Assembly (NCBI RefSeq): GCF_037975245.1
Contig: NC_092572.1
Span: 6,713,501-6,777,500 of the forward strand
Direction of reading: 5' to 3'
Length of the DNA stretch: 64,000 bases
Source of the DNA: Apostichopus japonicus
Taxonomy: Eukaryota; Echinodermata; Holothuroidea; Aspidochirotida; Stichopodidae
The number at the start of each line of letters is the position of its first letter. Within the stretch, counting starts at the first letter, position 1. The notes beneath the pieces are model-generated. The model was not told the origin of the DNA. It searched no databases and was given only the letters and a program-made list of their open reading frames with translations. The position numbers and the translations under genes were made by a program. Positions 1 through 13,693 of this stretch are shown in pieces.

Positions 1-1089
1 ATCATATTAAACTGCAATATAACAATACATTCTCTAGAGGACTTCTAGGAAGCTACATTGTTACAGACATTGCCTGTATTTTACTAGTTTCTACGGTTAA
101 TTGTTTATCAGTATATATTGATGTAGGTAGGGAATTTGTAGTAAGTCAATTCAGACTCGTATGGCATCAAACTATCATTCATGGATTTTTTTCTCATATC
201 CATTTTATAACTCTAGCAAGATTACATTCTCATATTCTTGCTTGGAGCTATGTAACTTTTACTTGTACGCACATTTATGCCGTTGCACTTATACTACAAC
301 TCTAGTAAGGAGTGAAACATAATGATAACAATTTACTAGTGAAGTGCCAAGTTACATTTCCTGGAAGACCTTGAGTGGTAGAAAATAGCATTAAAAATGT
401 CATAACTAGCTATTTGGTTGTTCCTAATAATCAATTTATTATGCATTTCTTCAACTACTACAACCGATGTGTTGAATAACTTTAAAGAAATGTGTTTTAT
501 AATTTCCTTTTTAGGGTTTTGCATAACCATTTTTACCTCCATGGCATAACTCAATTGTTCCTGGTGCAAATTTGTTGCCATAAATAAACAAACTATTTCA
601 GATAAATCCTCCTCCTAATGTGTCAATTCAAAGCACAAAATTCAGATTTTGTTTTTTCTACAAACACATTACAGTTCGTACCTGAGAGAAATGTTTACCT
701 TTGGATAGGATTAAATGTATTAATGTTAACAGAACAAAGAAAGAGAAAAGAGTCTGAATTAATAACAATTTGTCATTTCTTCAGGATTCAAGTCTTTAAG
801 GCATCTGAGATCTTAGTGGCATTTGTTATAATTTGAAGTTCTTGGCATAAAGTTTCATATCTAAAGGCCACACGGATGTTGGGGACGTTGGTTCTGAGGA
901 TGTCATTGCCTGCTGGACCTTCCTTCCTCCAATTGAGTCCTAACCAGTGTTCCTTCACCTGAGTGGAAAATTACCCAGAAGAAAATATGAAAGCTTGAGA
1001 ACATGAAACTTGAGGGAGGTAAGGAGAAATGGTCTACAGTGACTTTTGCACAGCCCATTTTACCCTCGAATTTACACAAGTGTTTTCAA

Positions 1090-1403
<314 letters not shown>

Positions 1404-1682
1404 AAACATTTCTAAAGCGCACATATATATGTAAAAACATAAGCTATGGCGCTGTACAAACTTAAAAGAGTAAAGGTATAAAACTTAACGAAAATTAAGA
1501 AACCATGTTAATCATAAGAAAGAGGTAAAAATCTTAAAAACAGATTACCCTAAAAGACTAAACAAATCCAATAACGATGGAGAAAATGAAGACAGTATAT
1601 ACCATGCCACAAAATCAGAAAATAGGATAAAACAATAGTAAGAGATAAATACAAAAAGAATGAGACAATAAGTAAAACTAGA

Positions 1683-2876
1683 TTAATTATATACACGTGT
1701 GAAAATGAAAGTCTTAAGACTGGATTTAAATGAACTTACAGTACTTGAATTGCGAATAGAAAATGGGAGTGCATTCCACAATTTGGGGGCACAGACACAA
1801 AAAGAACGGTCACCAAGGGACTTGCAGCGAGTGCGGGGGTTAGTTAAAATCAAACTGTCATGAGATCGTATGGAGTAGCTCACTGATCGTGATTTAAGAA
1901 GGTCTTTCAGATAAGATGGTGCAGATCTGTGAAGCGCCTTATAAGTGAGTAATAAAATTTTAAAATCGATACGATTCTTTATCGGAAGCCAGTGGAGAAG
2001 TTTAAAAGCAGAAGATATACTGTCATATTTGTTCAAATTTAGGATGATACGGGCAGCCATATTTTGTACACGCTGTAACTTATTAAGGGAAGAACTGGGA
2101 AGACCATAAAACAAAGAGTTACAATAATCAAAATGTGATGTGACAAGTGCCTGAACTAAAGTGCGAGTAGAATCAGTTGAAAGATTCTTACGTAATTTTC
2201 TAATATTATACAAGTTAAAACTAGCGATTTTACATTTTCCATTTATATGTTTTTTCATTGATATGGTGTTGTCCAAATAAACGCCAAGATACTTCACATC
2301 ATTTACACAATTAATAATAGATGAGTCCACGTTAATACAATCAATTTCAAGTTTTGCAAGTTGAATTCGTGAACCAAAGATAAGAAATTCAGTTTTGGTA
2401 TCGTTCATTTTTAAGCGACACATATTAATCCAAGCCTTAACGTCCAATAAACAACTCTCCATAGCATTTAGAGCACAAAGTTCAGAGTCGGAATTACCTG
2501 GTTTGAATTTTAGGTACAGGGCGTGATCGTCTGCATACCCCATGACCTCGGGAAGGTGACTGGAGATTGTATGATATAAAGTACTTGCATAAGCCGTAAA
2601 GTAAACAGGGCCAGCACAAGATCCTTGTGGCACGCCCTGGTGGATGGTGGATTTCGTAGAAATGCATTCACCAACCTGAACACTTTGTGTGCGTGGTCTT
2701 AAATAACAATCAAACCATGATTTAGCCATCCCCTTAGTACCAAAGTTTTGATCAAGAACACTCAGCAAAATGTCATGGTCCACAGTATCAAAAGCTGCAG
2801 AAAGATCCAGCATAACCATCATTGTAACATGGTTATTGTCCATATTGCACAAAATTTCATTACACACTTTGAGCAA
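1683..2876 (-). pseudogene. LINE ORF2, reverse transcriptase main body
   Basis: A 397-codon segment that continues ORF2. It begins with the RT motif LLDLSAAFDTVDH (palm, first catalytic Asp), then HQGVPQGS, then GYADDHAL with the catalytic YADD pair. The C-terminal part carries the CR1/L2 signature: DYCNSLFYGLP, QRVQNMAARI, LHWLPIKNRIDFK, LLLTYKALHRSAPSYL, and a WNALP motif near the end. The protein copies LINE RNA at the nicked target. It is separated from the endonuclease segment by a frameshift near 2895-2905. The stop at 1683 is followed by a short 3' UTR and the ATT tail. Confidence 0.92.
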
Positions 2877-2883
2877 AGCTGTT

Positions 2884-4680
2884 TCAGTGCTGAAGTCTTC
2901 CTATAAGCCGATTGACACGAAGGCAGTAAATTATTTTGTTCCATATGATCGCAAAATTGTGATAAGGCAGCCTTTTCACAGATTTTGGACACAAAACTGA
3001 GATTGCTAACCGGGCGGTAATTTCCATACGATAGGTCAAGACCTTGTTTTTTTTAAGTAGAGGTAAAACAATAGCATGCTTCCATTGATCACCGAAGCAT
3101 CCCGAAGCGAGACTCAGGTTCACAATTTTAGCAATAACTGGAACAAAAGAATCCATATTATCCTTTATCAGTTTTGTTGGAAAGGGATCAAGGCGACAAT
3201 GAGTATTTTTAGATTGTGTAATTATTTTCCTGATATCGTCCTCTGAAACTTGAAAAAATTGATCAAAAGCTTTACCACAATAAGTAAGAGTTGGCTTGTA
3301 TACTTCATGTTGAGCTTGTTCTTTCCTGATGTCTTCAATTTTCTGCGCGAAGAAATCGCAAAATTTGGATGCAAGAACGTCCGCATTCTCATCAGGAAAT
3401 TGATTAACTTTAGCTCGTCCAGTAAGATTATTCACAAGCTTGAACAACTTTTTGCTATCACGTCCGCACTCATTTACCATGTCATTAATGTGATTAAACA
3501 TTGATTTCTGTAGTTTTTGGGAACAAAGCTTTCTTAGTGATCTGAATACTTGAAAATCGGATAAATCATTTGTCTTGCGCCATCTCCGTTCAGCACGCCG
3601 CCTCTGAAGCTTTAATTCCTTCAAGTCACTTGTGTACCATGGTAGTCGAATTGTGATAGTCTTCGTTTTTAAAGGGGCATGTTTTTCTAAAATGCTGGTA
3701 AGCGACACATTATAAAATTGCACAAGTTGATTAACATCATCAATATCCATCGCGGAGTTAGCCATTATCCGTAAGTCATGAGCAAGACTGACATTGTTTA
3801 TATCTGCAATTTTCCTGAATTTAACAGTTTTTCTGGTAATATCAGGTTTTGGGCAGTCAATATCGCAGGTAACAAAGCAGTGATCAGAAATGAAATATTC
3901 ACTAATTGGCTCAGTTATAATGACATCGTCATTTCTCCTAGATAAAATCAAATCCAGTGTATTTCCAGAAGTATGGGTGTTTGTATTTACTTTTTGAGAA
4001 AGGCCAAACGTGTTCAACAAATCAATGAACTTCATCACTTCATTATTTTCCGCATCATTTAAGTGAATGTTGAAGTCACCACAGATAACAATATTTTTAT
4101 CCACGCTACCGGAAACCTCCAAATAATCATTGAAATCGTTTAAGAATGTTGAGACAGTCACTGGATGTACCTCCGAGTAAGGAGGACGATATATAGTATG
4201 AATAGTTAGATAACTCACGGTCCATACAGAATATTCAAATGAAATATATTCACCAGAGTGTACATTTTTAACCGAAAGATTTGAATTGAATAAAATGCCA
4301 GTTCCTCCTCCACGTCGCCCCACCCTCGGTACATCAAGGAAACTAAATCCGTCTGTGTTCAACTGGGCACGAAGTACACTATCATTTTCACTGAACCAAG
4401 TCTCTGTAACTGTACAAATGTTAATGTTTGTGTTAAAGATAAAATCAAGAAAGGCTGGAATTTTGTTCCTTAATGAACGACAATTCACTGTACTGAATCT
4501 AAGTTTCTTAGAAGAAACTGGAGATTTTGGCTCATTAATTCTTATCTGAATCAGATTATTGATTATGACACCGTTGTTAAAATCCCAGGTTTTGAACTCC
4601 TTTTTACCACCTCTACAACTACGTCTTTTAGCAGATAATCCAAGCCGCTTAACAGTAGAAAGCACTTCATCTGATAACAA
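2884..4680 (-). pseudogene. LINE ORF2, AP-endonuclease and start of RT (frameshifted)
   Basis: A 598-codon open segment encoding an apurinic-type endonuclease: NCRSLRNK and TETWF near the start, GDFNIHL in the middle, and SDHCFV near the end of the domain. These match the Mg-binding and catalytic motifs of LINE endonucleases that nick the target DNA. A linker follows and then the beginning of the reverse transcriptase (DPFPTKLIK, LPLLKKN). The RT frame is lost at a run of eight T on the + strand (3047-3054): one base more in that run would carry on into the expected NYRPVSNL motif, and a second shift near 2895-2905 separates it from the downstream RT segment. The last 60 or so residues of this segment are therefore out of frame. 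Either the element is dead or these are homopolymer errors. Confidence 0.88.
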
Positions 4681-4933
4681 AGGAGCATTTTTTTGTGCGC
4701 CAGAAATGAACTTCCAATAGCTTTCAGTGTTGTAGAGGAGTATGCAAGTCTATCTGCAGGCCTGCAAGATGCCACTGCAGCGTGACGGCTGCACCTTTTT
4801 GCCTCGTATATATTGCAAATATCAAAATCATGAGACAGAACTCTTGAAATATGTCTAAAATCGTTAAAAAGACGAGAGCAAAATTACAGGCTGCCACACA
4901 CGGCGCCACAGATACTCAATTCACCAGTTACTC

Positions 4934-7900
4934 AATTCAACAGTTACTTATAAAGTTGCTTTGAAAAAGGGAACCAATTGCATCGTCTTGTCCCGTTGTG
5001 TTGACAGTACACTGAACCATATATTGAAATTGCACTGGAAGTGAACTTGTGTGTTGTATCTCAGAAATGTGATCAAAGGGTTTATAATAAAGGTTTGCAG
5101 AGTAATGCTGAAACTCATTCAAAACAAAAAATGGTAAACATGCGTGCTAACATACCTCCTCTTCATAACCACTCATTACAACACTTTCTAGCTAGTTCAC
5201 ATATATCACATCTGGTCAGTTTTCAGACTTGGGCAGCAGTACTGTATTCCTCCGTCAAAGGCTCCTGTGAACAAATAGAATGATCTAAAATCACGAATTG
5301 ATTTTTGAAAATTGACTTATGTGTAGACCAACCATCATGTGTTGTTACATAACACCAGCAAATATTTTTTGTAAGACTGCATTCACAGCTGGGCCGGATT
5401 TAGGAATGGGCAACGTGGACAGTTTGTCCATGGGCCTCCACAACAAGGGGCCTCCAAATAATGAAATGAATTTCAAGAAAAAAATATAAGGAAAGGGAAA
5501 AGTAGGCGTATGTTCATTGTAAATAATATTGCGCGTGTTTTACGTAATCTACATATACACAAGCCAGATTCAATTGTAATTGGATCTCTTTGTGAATGGT
5601 AGAAACAGCTAATTGTGTGTTTTCCTGTCGGAAGACAAACATGAATAGCCTAATAACTTAAGTCATCAATCTCAACGTCTATTCTTTAGAACTAGGTTAT
5701 TGGTTGGTTTTGAAACGTTGCAGTACACCCTGACATTGCGCCTGTCATCACCTTCCGCTAGGTTCCTGCTCCCAACCGATTTTGACAGTGTTTGGCTCAA
5801 AAAATTGCCAATTCAAAAAGGTCACATCAAATTTGCAAATGTGGAAGCATTAGGCAGTCAAAAAAATACAATATTGCGCAATAGATATCACCAAGTCACG
5901 GACTGAAACGGTATTTGAATTCACAGATTTTGAGAGATGTGGTAGCAACCTGTCAATTTGCATACGGTAGGGGTGGTAGCAACCTGTTAATTTGTACTGA
6001 GAGAGGTGGTAGCAACCTGTTTACATGAACTGAAAATTGGGCAGGCAAACAAGCTTACATACCGTAACGAAAATTCGTGAACATAAATTTACATCAAAAA
6101 TCAAACTTGACTGCACCATTTTGCATCTAAGCACCATTAATTATTCCAAAAAAAAGCACCCCTCCCCTTTGACCCCTCCCCCAGGACGGCGTTCACTGGG
6201 TTGATATCTGTTTCCACTTATGAAGGTTGCCCACGGGCCTTCACATGTCTTAATACTGCCCTAAATGACTGTGCACGTATAACGTTAGCTTGATAATTTG
6301 TAAGTGTACACTTCAAAGTAAGAGGTGCACTATACGAGGTTTATTCTTAAAGCAGTATATTTTTGGTAGCTTAGGCAGTATATATTGCTTTGTGTAGCAT
6401 TTATATTTTTGTAAGATGTAGCAGGGACGTAATAGTCGCAGATGCTTCTACTCTAAATATTGTTCTGCGAAAAATGACACCGCTGCACGTTTTGTTGTTA
6501 AAAAGTCTAAAATATGTCAGAGCATTTATCCTTTAAGGCCTTGGCTTTCCATGAAGTTTTTATTTTGCTTCTAGGGTATATATTGTTTCACTTTTACTGG
6601 TTTCGTCTACAGATTCAGGGGGTTAAATTTGATTCTTGCACACTGCCCTCTTAAATTTGATCTTTTATTAGCTTAACTGTATGTTTAAAAACATGGTGCC
6701 ACCAGACCAGACTGGTGAAACAGAAAAATGTTTGTCATTTGCTTCAATCTTTCTGCTACATACTCACGTGTGTATTTGTGTGCGCTGACGCGAGATCATA
6801 AACTTTAATAAAAAAGTGCATGGTTGCTCATCTTCGTTTTAAGTATGTTATTATGAATGTATATATGTATGTATGTTTTTAGTATATAATAATATGTTAA
6901 ATACCACTTAGTGAATGCAAGATTCTTATTGGAGAAATTCAAGGTCAATTGAGTCCACAACAGGTCAAAATCTGAAAACTCTGTTAGCAATATAGCTATA
7001 GAAGTACAGATTGAAACATTCCCCTTGATGAGTACAAAAAGGGAATTGAAATTGGTGGAGATGAAATGTTATTTGAGGTCAAAAATAAAAACTTGTCAAC
7101 TGATGGTTACTTGATGGTTACGCTGAAAGGAACACTTGGATGATTTTTCCATACATGAACATACACGTGGGTGACTATAAGACTTATGTAAGTTCTGTAT
7201 TCACATAAAAGCTCTTTCTTAGAGTTCAACAGAGTCAAAGTATAATGTAATTTGGGTAACAATAACGATTAAAAGTACTGGTTGAATGGACCTTTTACGC
7301 TGTATGCAGGTCCCCCTTAGTAACTACCTGACACATTGTTTATAATATACAGTTCAAAGGTCATTTGACTTTACTTGACATATTTTGTATATAATAGACT
7401 TCAGATGTCATTTGAGGTCAACAAACGTGGAAGTTTGAAAACATATATGCAATAACTATGTAAGTCAAGCTTGAATTGTTTTTCATATGTTGTATGTAGA
7501 TCCACATAAATCATTGTAATAGGCGCATCGTTATTAAGCTTGGAAAAGTCTAAATGTCTGTACGCACTATAACTACATAATTGGAACTTGAACACACATT
7601 GTACATGGTTTTGAGACCCGGCTAAATGAGTGCAACAAACATCCAGCGTTTTGCAGAGGATAAAAGGTCATTTGAGATGACCAGAGGTCAAAATGACAAT
7701 TTCATGTGATAATTTGCATACATGTTTGTCCCTAGAGGAATCCTGACGGTACGGTGTGTCGCTATACCCATACATGTATCTGATGGACATGGTTGAATTT
7801 AAGTGTCAGACTAAACCGATGCCTCCTCCGTATTTTGAGATACCAGTTCGTTCATTAACAACAACTATGAGCTAGTTGCAATACAATTCATAGTAATAGA

Positions 7901-8654
7901 TTATTAACATGTTGTTAGAACTTTCATTAGCGTGCTTTGCAAGATGATAAATGTACTTGTATAACTGTAAGCATTAGGCAATCGTAAACACTTCCTGCTT
8001 TTATAACCTCGGGAGAAATATGTACGTTTTGGTATTAAACGTGTTGACATAAAAGGTTGTTCGCAGTCTTGTAAGAGATTTTTCTCTTTCGAACGCTAGT
8101 TTGGCTGAACCATGGAGGTAAAAACAGACTTGGCGACACTCGACCTCCTCTGAAACAAGGAAGTCAAAGACAAAGCTTAACCCGCACAAAGTATGGGGTC
8201 GTTAAAATGCAAATAGTAGAACAAAGCCTGTTTTTTTTTTTTAAATCCGAAAGCGAAACAGCACTTTCTGTTACACGATAGGCTCAACAATGCAAAAACA
8301 TTTATAACTAATGTGCCTCTGTAATCACTGAACGATTTTTTCCCTATATCTAACAGATCAAATACAAATGTTCAACTTTCGATATGATCCCTTAGAAACA
8401 ATACAATAAAAAGTGTACAGTATTCCACTTGGCAAACATTAAATCATTAGAGTTTTCCGCCATCAACATGTTATTCCTTCGTGTTATTTGTAGTATTTTT
8501 AGTAGTAATTGTGAAACAGTGAAACTTTAAATGTACTTTCTTGTCTTTCATGATAAAAGAAAAAAAATCTCTCGCTTGCACTTCTTGTAATATATTGTCA
8601 AATGCATTGGTATTCAATTGCATTTTCAATCCAGCAGCCAATTTTCCAGACGTT
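4934..8654. other. Intergenic sequence, copy A, no gene
   Basis: No coding sequence is recognised. The block is matched by 28556-32180 in copy B at high identity, so it is part of the duplicated segment. It contains a three-unit tandem repeat (5939-6031). Short open frames here, such as one at 5700-5906, are similar in both copies but differ by indels that break the frame, which argues against coding. Confidence 0.75.
5939..6031. repeat. Three-unit tandem repeat GTGGTAGCAACCTGT
   Basis: Three units of about 33-35 bases, each starting with GTGGTAGCAACCTGT, with the spacers diverging. The same three-unit structure is present in copy B, so it predates the duplication. Its function is unknown. 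Confidence 0.85.
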
Positions 8655-9345
8655 TCGACTGACCAGGCACCAACACTTTCTTATCTTAGAAGTATAGGTT
8701 CAAGTATAATTGGCTATACACTTAAGTTTGCAATATTAACGAGAATCATTTGTATGTGTTTTACAAACTGCAATTTGCTTGAAATATATTGATGGTTGCA
8801 AAATAAACTACAAAATGAATGCAAACATTTATTGAAATATACGATTTGCAAATCGATTTACGAGATATAGGGCATGAATGCAAACAATGAACCCTGTCCA
8901 GTTTAATTTAATTGAATAATGTTTACCAGTTTACCGTCATAACCTCCATATCTCGACTTATAATAGTCGAGAGAGATGGAACAGAGACAGAAAAAAATTA
9001 AAATACACTATGGAGACTTTTTGATGAACATAAAATCACACCATTTTGCATTTATGTAATCCTCAACTCACTTCAATTACAAAGCAATTTTGGACGTGAA
9101 AAATTGGAAGAAAAGTCAGCTTTTTAGGAAATCTATTGCAGATATTCCTGAAACATTCCTAAGACATCAGATAACCATGTAATGTCATCTTTGGTGTACC
9201 ACACTCACAACATTGCTTTAAGTGTGTAAAACTGTATACTTGAGCTGCCAATGACAACAACGATATTACTTCTTTTCCCCCGAAATGTCACAATTCTGTG
9301 CTGTTGGAGGTTGCAGTTATACCTTCGCCAACAAAAGCATCAGCT
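8655..9345. other. Copy-A-specific block, no homology to copy B
   Basis: Homology with copy B breaks just after the shared stretch ending in CAGCCAATT and resumes near 9350 at the shared TTTACTATTGTATAATTA region. The 0.7 kb between has no visible counterpart in the 3.7 kb block of copy B. No gene or recognisable element is seen. Confidence 0.6.
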
Positions 9346-10857
9346 TTCTTCTATTGTTTATTTACTATTGTATAATTACTAAAGAATAATTAAAAACATT
9401 ATGTCAAGTACTAGAAAAAAATGGCATTTAATATTAGAACAAAATTGAATAGACATGCAACATTGTAAAGTTAACTATGATAAAAACTCATCATCATATT
9501 TACTACAAAGGTCGATCCTCAACTGCATAGGGAAAATGCTGTTTTGTGCACTTTGGCTTTAATACATGGTCTGAATTTACTATTATGATATGAATCCCAT
9601 ATGCTACTATGTAGCTCCATAGTTCATGAAGGGTGTTTGCAATAACATCTTGCCTAATTGTTTCTGTAAATGATTGATTGATTTTGATTGATGTCTATCC
9701 AGGAAGAAGCTTGAGCATTTTCATTTCGACTGAATAGCTCTTGAACAGATTACGCATTAATAATAAGTTAAAAGAAAAACAACAAAAGACTTCAATGTTG
9801 GGCTATATAGAAACTTTGCAACAAAAGAAGCTGTTTAGCCTCACACCGTCACGGACTGGTAATAAACCTGACATATATTGTTCGACTCTTAGATTAATAA
9901 CTTTTTCATTGAAGTTTATCAACGTAAACAAATTTAATATTAACCAACTACCTTGTACAATTACCTCTAAATTGTCAAATGGCCAAGAGAAACCACAAAA
10001 CTTTTAACCAAAATATCATAACTTGTGGCAAGAAAACGATGTTATTCATTGTTATTTTGAAATGGCGATATATTGTTTGCTTGACTTTATGCTAAAACTG
10101 ACAACAATACTACGAGTAAATTTTCAGCAGTCAGTATAAGCTGAAATGAACGGTTGATAACTATGTTATGCCAATTGTCTTTTACATAACGAGATAGTTC
10201 TTCATTGTGGAAATTATTATGCTTTAAATCACTGTCATTCTATAAGCAAACATCAGCAATATGTTTAAGCTGAAATGAGCAGTTGATGCCATGTCTAGCA
10301 AATTGAATATAAACCTTCTTTATTCCGATGCAGAATAATCACTTCCAATCTTTATGTCACCGTGTAAGATCGGTGTAATTTATTCAAAAGTGTAAGCAAC
10401 ATCTGAAGTTGATTCCCAATAGCCCTGTTTGACTGTGGTTTATAATATTCAGACTAACGCATGTATTCCTAGTACACCATTTATGCTCAAATAATTTGAC
10501 GCTTGAAAAATAATTTATTCAGTCATGATGGTAACTGTTAATCATCCGTATATTTTTATTTGAAATTGACGAATCGAAAACAAGAAGCTTAATAAAACTG
10601 CCAACGCCTTTAATTTCGATAACGCTTTTGTGCTAGAAGGCAAGTCATGTACTCATCCAGGTGCGCGTGCGTAAAAATGACTGTTCGGTAAAGCTTTTCG
10701 AACAAATGTTTGAAGTAGTGTTATGCGAAGGTCACATTGTTGCAACAGTATGGAGTAGTCCGTTGAGTTATAATCATGTACATTCACAGGAGTGATGCAA
10801 TACTTGACGAGGCGTAAGAGCGGAACGAAACTACGCAAAATAAAAAGCAAAGCTAAA
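9346..10857. other. Upstream region of receptor gene A
   Basis: Non-coding sequence matched by 35930-37584 of copy B. It should include the promoter and 5' UTR of gene A, since the first ATG-bearing exon starts at 10858. I see no confident TATA box or other core element. A minus-strand open frame at 10653-10988 overlaps the signal-peptide exon and is a shadow. Confidence 0.55.
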
Positions 10858-10936
10858 ATGTTGATACTTAGAAAACTAATCATCCCATGGATGTTTCTGT
10901 ATATTATAATATCAGGACTAAAACAGGCAATGTCAG
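10858..10936 (+). CDS. Gene A exon 1, signal peptide
   Basis: The ATG at 10858 opens a signal peptide beginning MLILRKLIIPWMFLYIIISG, followed by a GTAAAT donor. The exon ends in phase 1, as is usual before Ig exons. The same start, length (79 bases) and donor occur in gene B, which supports this start. Confidence 0.88.
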
Positions 10937-11051
10937 GTAAATATAATTTTTTTTTTTCCTTTGTGTAAAATGTTAATGAAACAAACATTTCTGCGTGAGA
11001 TATTTTTGTTATGACCTGTGTTTCAAGAGAGATTATTTCTTCTTTTTATAG

Positions 11052-11372
11052 ACAAACAAAACACGGTCCAAAGACAAACAAGATTGGCTAAAGTTGGATT
11101 CTCTACGGAAATAACATGTTCGTTTAATTTTCCTGACCGTGATTATTATGTAATATGGTATAAAAACGGGAATCATTTATTTAAACACGAGCCAGCAATA
11201 TCCCTTGATTTTCGTATAGATGGACGCGTCTATACAATAAATGAACAAGAAGAAACTGCTTTATTAGGAATACAGAAAGTTCGTGTTGGAGACGCTGGGG
11301 AATACTACTGTAAAGCTGTTCATACTTTCGTTGGTAAACCGATGTTCCAGTATTGGAAAATAAACGTACAAG
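11052..11372 (+). CDS. Gene A exon 2, Ig domain 1
   Basis: A phase 1-1 exon of 321 bases after a TTTTTATAG acceptor. It encodes a V/I-type Ig fold: ITCSF carries the first Cys, VIWYKNG the core Trp, and VGDAGEYYCKAV the D-x-G-x-Y-x-C end motif. The frame is open and close to exon 2 of gene B. Confidence 0.92.
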
Positions 11373-11853
11373 GTTTGTAAGATTATTTATCATTTTCCAA
11401 TATTAGAGGGATATTTTGGTGACAGATTGTATGTGAAAAGTATATTAAAGATAAAAAGTTTGCACCGTAAAAACACCATCTCAATATCTTGTCCCGAATT
11501 CAATATATTGCTTATTGGGTGTGATCTATCTTGACTGGCTTTGTGGTTTATGTAGAAATATTGTTTTTCTTTATAGATAACTTATTTAAATATTATGAAG
11601 GAAGACAATGACTATTTCAACTCAACAGCTCCCATGTAATCATACGTTCTGCTATCGCCAGATACTTCTTTCAAATTATAGCAATTTTTTATACAATCAT
11701 ATCAATGTGATAAAACATGGTATGAGATTGTGTTGACATAATACTTATAGCAACTTAAACATGTACCGTAATCAACCTCAGCTAATAGAAAACTGTTTGC
11801 AGAATATTCCTTTATCCGCTACCCTTTTCTAAACTGACTGTTTGTGTTCTTAG

Positions 11854-12126
11854 ATGGACCGATTATAGCCTCTACCAGATATGTTATGGAGAATGAGACA
11901 TTTTCAGCTCAATGCTGTGTGACATTAACTTATTCCACGGAGCCAGTGAAGTATTTATGGTCTCTTGGCATTCTATTGGCTACGACATTCACAGACAATT
12001 TTGACGGAAATGTTACCTGCAGTAATGTGTCTTTTACCGCAGTAAGAGGATTTCACAACAAGTTACTTGTGTGTACAATACAATACGAATTGAATTCTTC
12101 TACTAACAAGAGAATGAATGTAATGG
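11854..12126 (+). CDS. Gene A exon 3, Ig domain 2
   Basis: A phase 1-1 exon of 273 bases with a TTCTTAG acceptor and a GTAAGT donor. FSAQCCVTL carries the first Cys, KYLWSLG the Trp, and LLVCTIQ the second Cys; the D-x-G-x-Y-x-C motif is not kept, so this is a divergent Ig domain. N-glycosylation sequons NVT and NVS are present. Confidence 0.87.
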
Positions 12127-13224
12127 GTAAGTAGAACGACACTTTGGTGTAGCCGAAGTTAACATTACCTTTTACACATGGGCCGGATACGACCTATTGG
12201 CCTTTAAAAAAATAGAGGTTCCTATATCCTATATTCTACAGCCACCATTGTGCACTTAACTTAACGAAGACAAGAAGAAAAGTTCTTTTTCGTAATTTAT
12301 TATTGAAGGACTGTTATTTACAGACACAAAATAGTGTTCCCACCTGTGACATTTGAAAACCAAGAACATGTTACAAACATAATTATCAGAATACACAAGT
12401 AACGCTATGATGGTTTACGTTCAATTATTATTCACACTTAAGTCTACCTTTAAAGCGATCAAATATTGGAATTTCCTGGGAGATTGAACAAAAATTAGTT
12501 GATAAACAGCCAATTCATCAAGAAATTTGGTGGAATTTGCCTGTTTTACAAACATTTGCTTTAGTGTAATACAATTCATAAAGTGCCATCACAATGAGTT
12601 TCAAACCAGAATACCTCACCTAAAACTAAATAATTGCGAATTTCTTTAGGTGAGGTAGTTCAACCTTCTTCTCTTTTTTTTTTAATTTTGAATGTATTCA
12701 ACACGGTGCTGACATTTGAAAGAATGTCAATCATATTTAACATTGAATATTACTGTTTTGGTGTCTTTCTTCCTCCTTACAAGATGTTTTTTTTCTCTAA
12801 AAAACATTCTTACATCATAACACCGGAAATAGTTCTGTAGTGTTATAACAGTCATTTCACTGCGAGCAAAACAAGTTTGCCTAATAAAGATGTGCAATAT
12901 ATGATGACAATATTCGTTCATTAAACTTTTCACTAAACAAAAGTTGTTATATTTTCATTATAGTGTAATTACAATAACACATTCATATATGCCGGAAACC
13001 AAATAAGCATCAATGCCCTTACCTTACATAGGAAAATGTTTACCGCCAACATAAGGTACTTTTTACGCGTATTGTTTGTGGAGTACCTTCGCCGACGTAA
13101 TAGAAGGTAATATCTTAATCATATTGAGCAAACAGTCAGGGGATCAGGAAAAAGTTCTTCAACATGTTTGTCAAAACTATATGTGTTGCTATGTGAAAAC
13201 AGGTCATTTTATTGATAGCTTCAA

Positions 13225-13510
13225 ATAAGTGTAGTCGTAGCGGAAATTTTCTCCTTTGTGATATACGTTTCGTTCCCTCAGGGTTACACGCTCGGAGCGG
13301 AGGCAACAAGGGATGCAACGGGAACTAATTGCGTACTTTTAATTTTTGGCTGTTTCCCGTGCTTGGCATAGGCAAGCAAGGCGGGCGGGTGGGTGTGTGA
13401 AACGACCCGACTAGTCGCAGCTCACTGTAGTTATGTACAGGTAGTCTCTGATTGGTGGAAGCTGTTTGCAGTTTATATGCGGACGGATGTTTACGGGGGG
13501 GGGGGCTATT
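13225..13510. other. GC-richer block in intron 3 of gene A
   Basis: About 285 bases with clearly higher GC than the surroundings, ending in a run of about 11 G (near 13494-13506). The corresponding part of copy B does not contain it. An inserted element is likely, but I do not recognise its family or clean ends. Confidence 0.45.
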
Positions 13511-13693
13511 TCTGGGGTATTTAATTGTTCATGTTGAATAAATGTGTTCAACGATTTTGTAATTTAGTACTTCATGTTGAGTTATGGATTTAAGGTACTT
13601 GGAAAGAGATTAATGTTCTTCCTACGACATAAGCTAAGACAAAACAAGCAAAAAAATGGGGAATAAGCAACGATACTGTATTTTTCCTAACAG

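Larger units (their letters stand above)
1404..4933 (-). mobile_element. CR1/L2-like non-LTR retrotransposon (LINE)
   Basis: A minus-strand LINE inserted in copy A; copy B reads straight through the site at about 28553-28557. The 5' end is near 4915-4933 and the 3' end is the ATT tract at 1090-1403. Two large open segments give an endonuclease (2884-4680) and a reverse transcriptase (1683-2876), with a short 3' UTR of about 280 bases. No ORF1 is seen, so the element is probably 5' truncated. A possible target duplication is the short TCAAATT/TCAATT at the two junctions, which is weak. Family assignment rests on the endonuclease and on the C-terminal RT signature typical of the CR1/L2 group. 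Confidence 0.88.

Noticed and set aside
2770-3000. Plus-strand open frames across the LINE (also 3250-3504 and 4286-4549)
   Set aside because: They are antisense shadows of the minus-strand ORF2.
5700-5906. 68-codon open frame conserved in copy B (29179-29451)
   Set aside because: The copies differ by indels that change the frame, and there is no motif; it is similar only because the DNA is duplicated.
5388-6262. Possible transposon starting CAGGGCCGGATTTAGG-like (also 28998 onward in copy B)
   Set aside because: The left end resembles a hAT terminus, and GCCCACGGGCC and TGCCCT near 6220-6262 could be the other end, but the inverted match is poor and no 8-base target duplication flanks it.
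8001-8189. Minus-strand frame shared with 31466-31714
   Set aside because: Frames differ by indels between copies and carry no recognisable domain.
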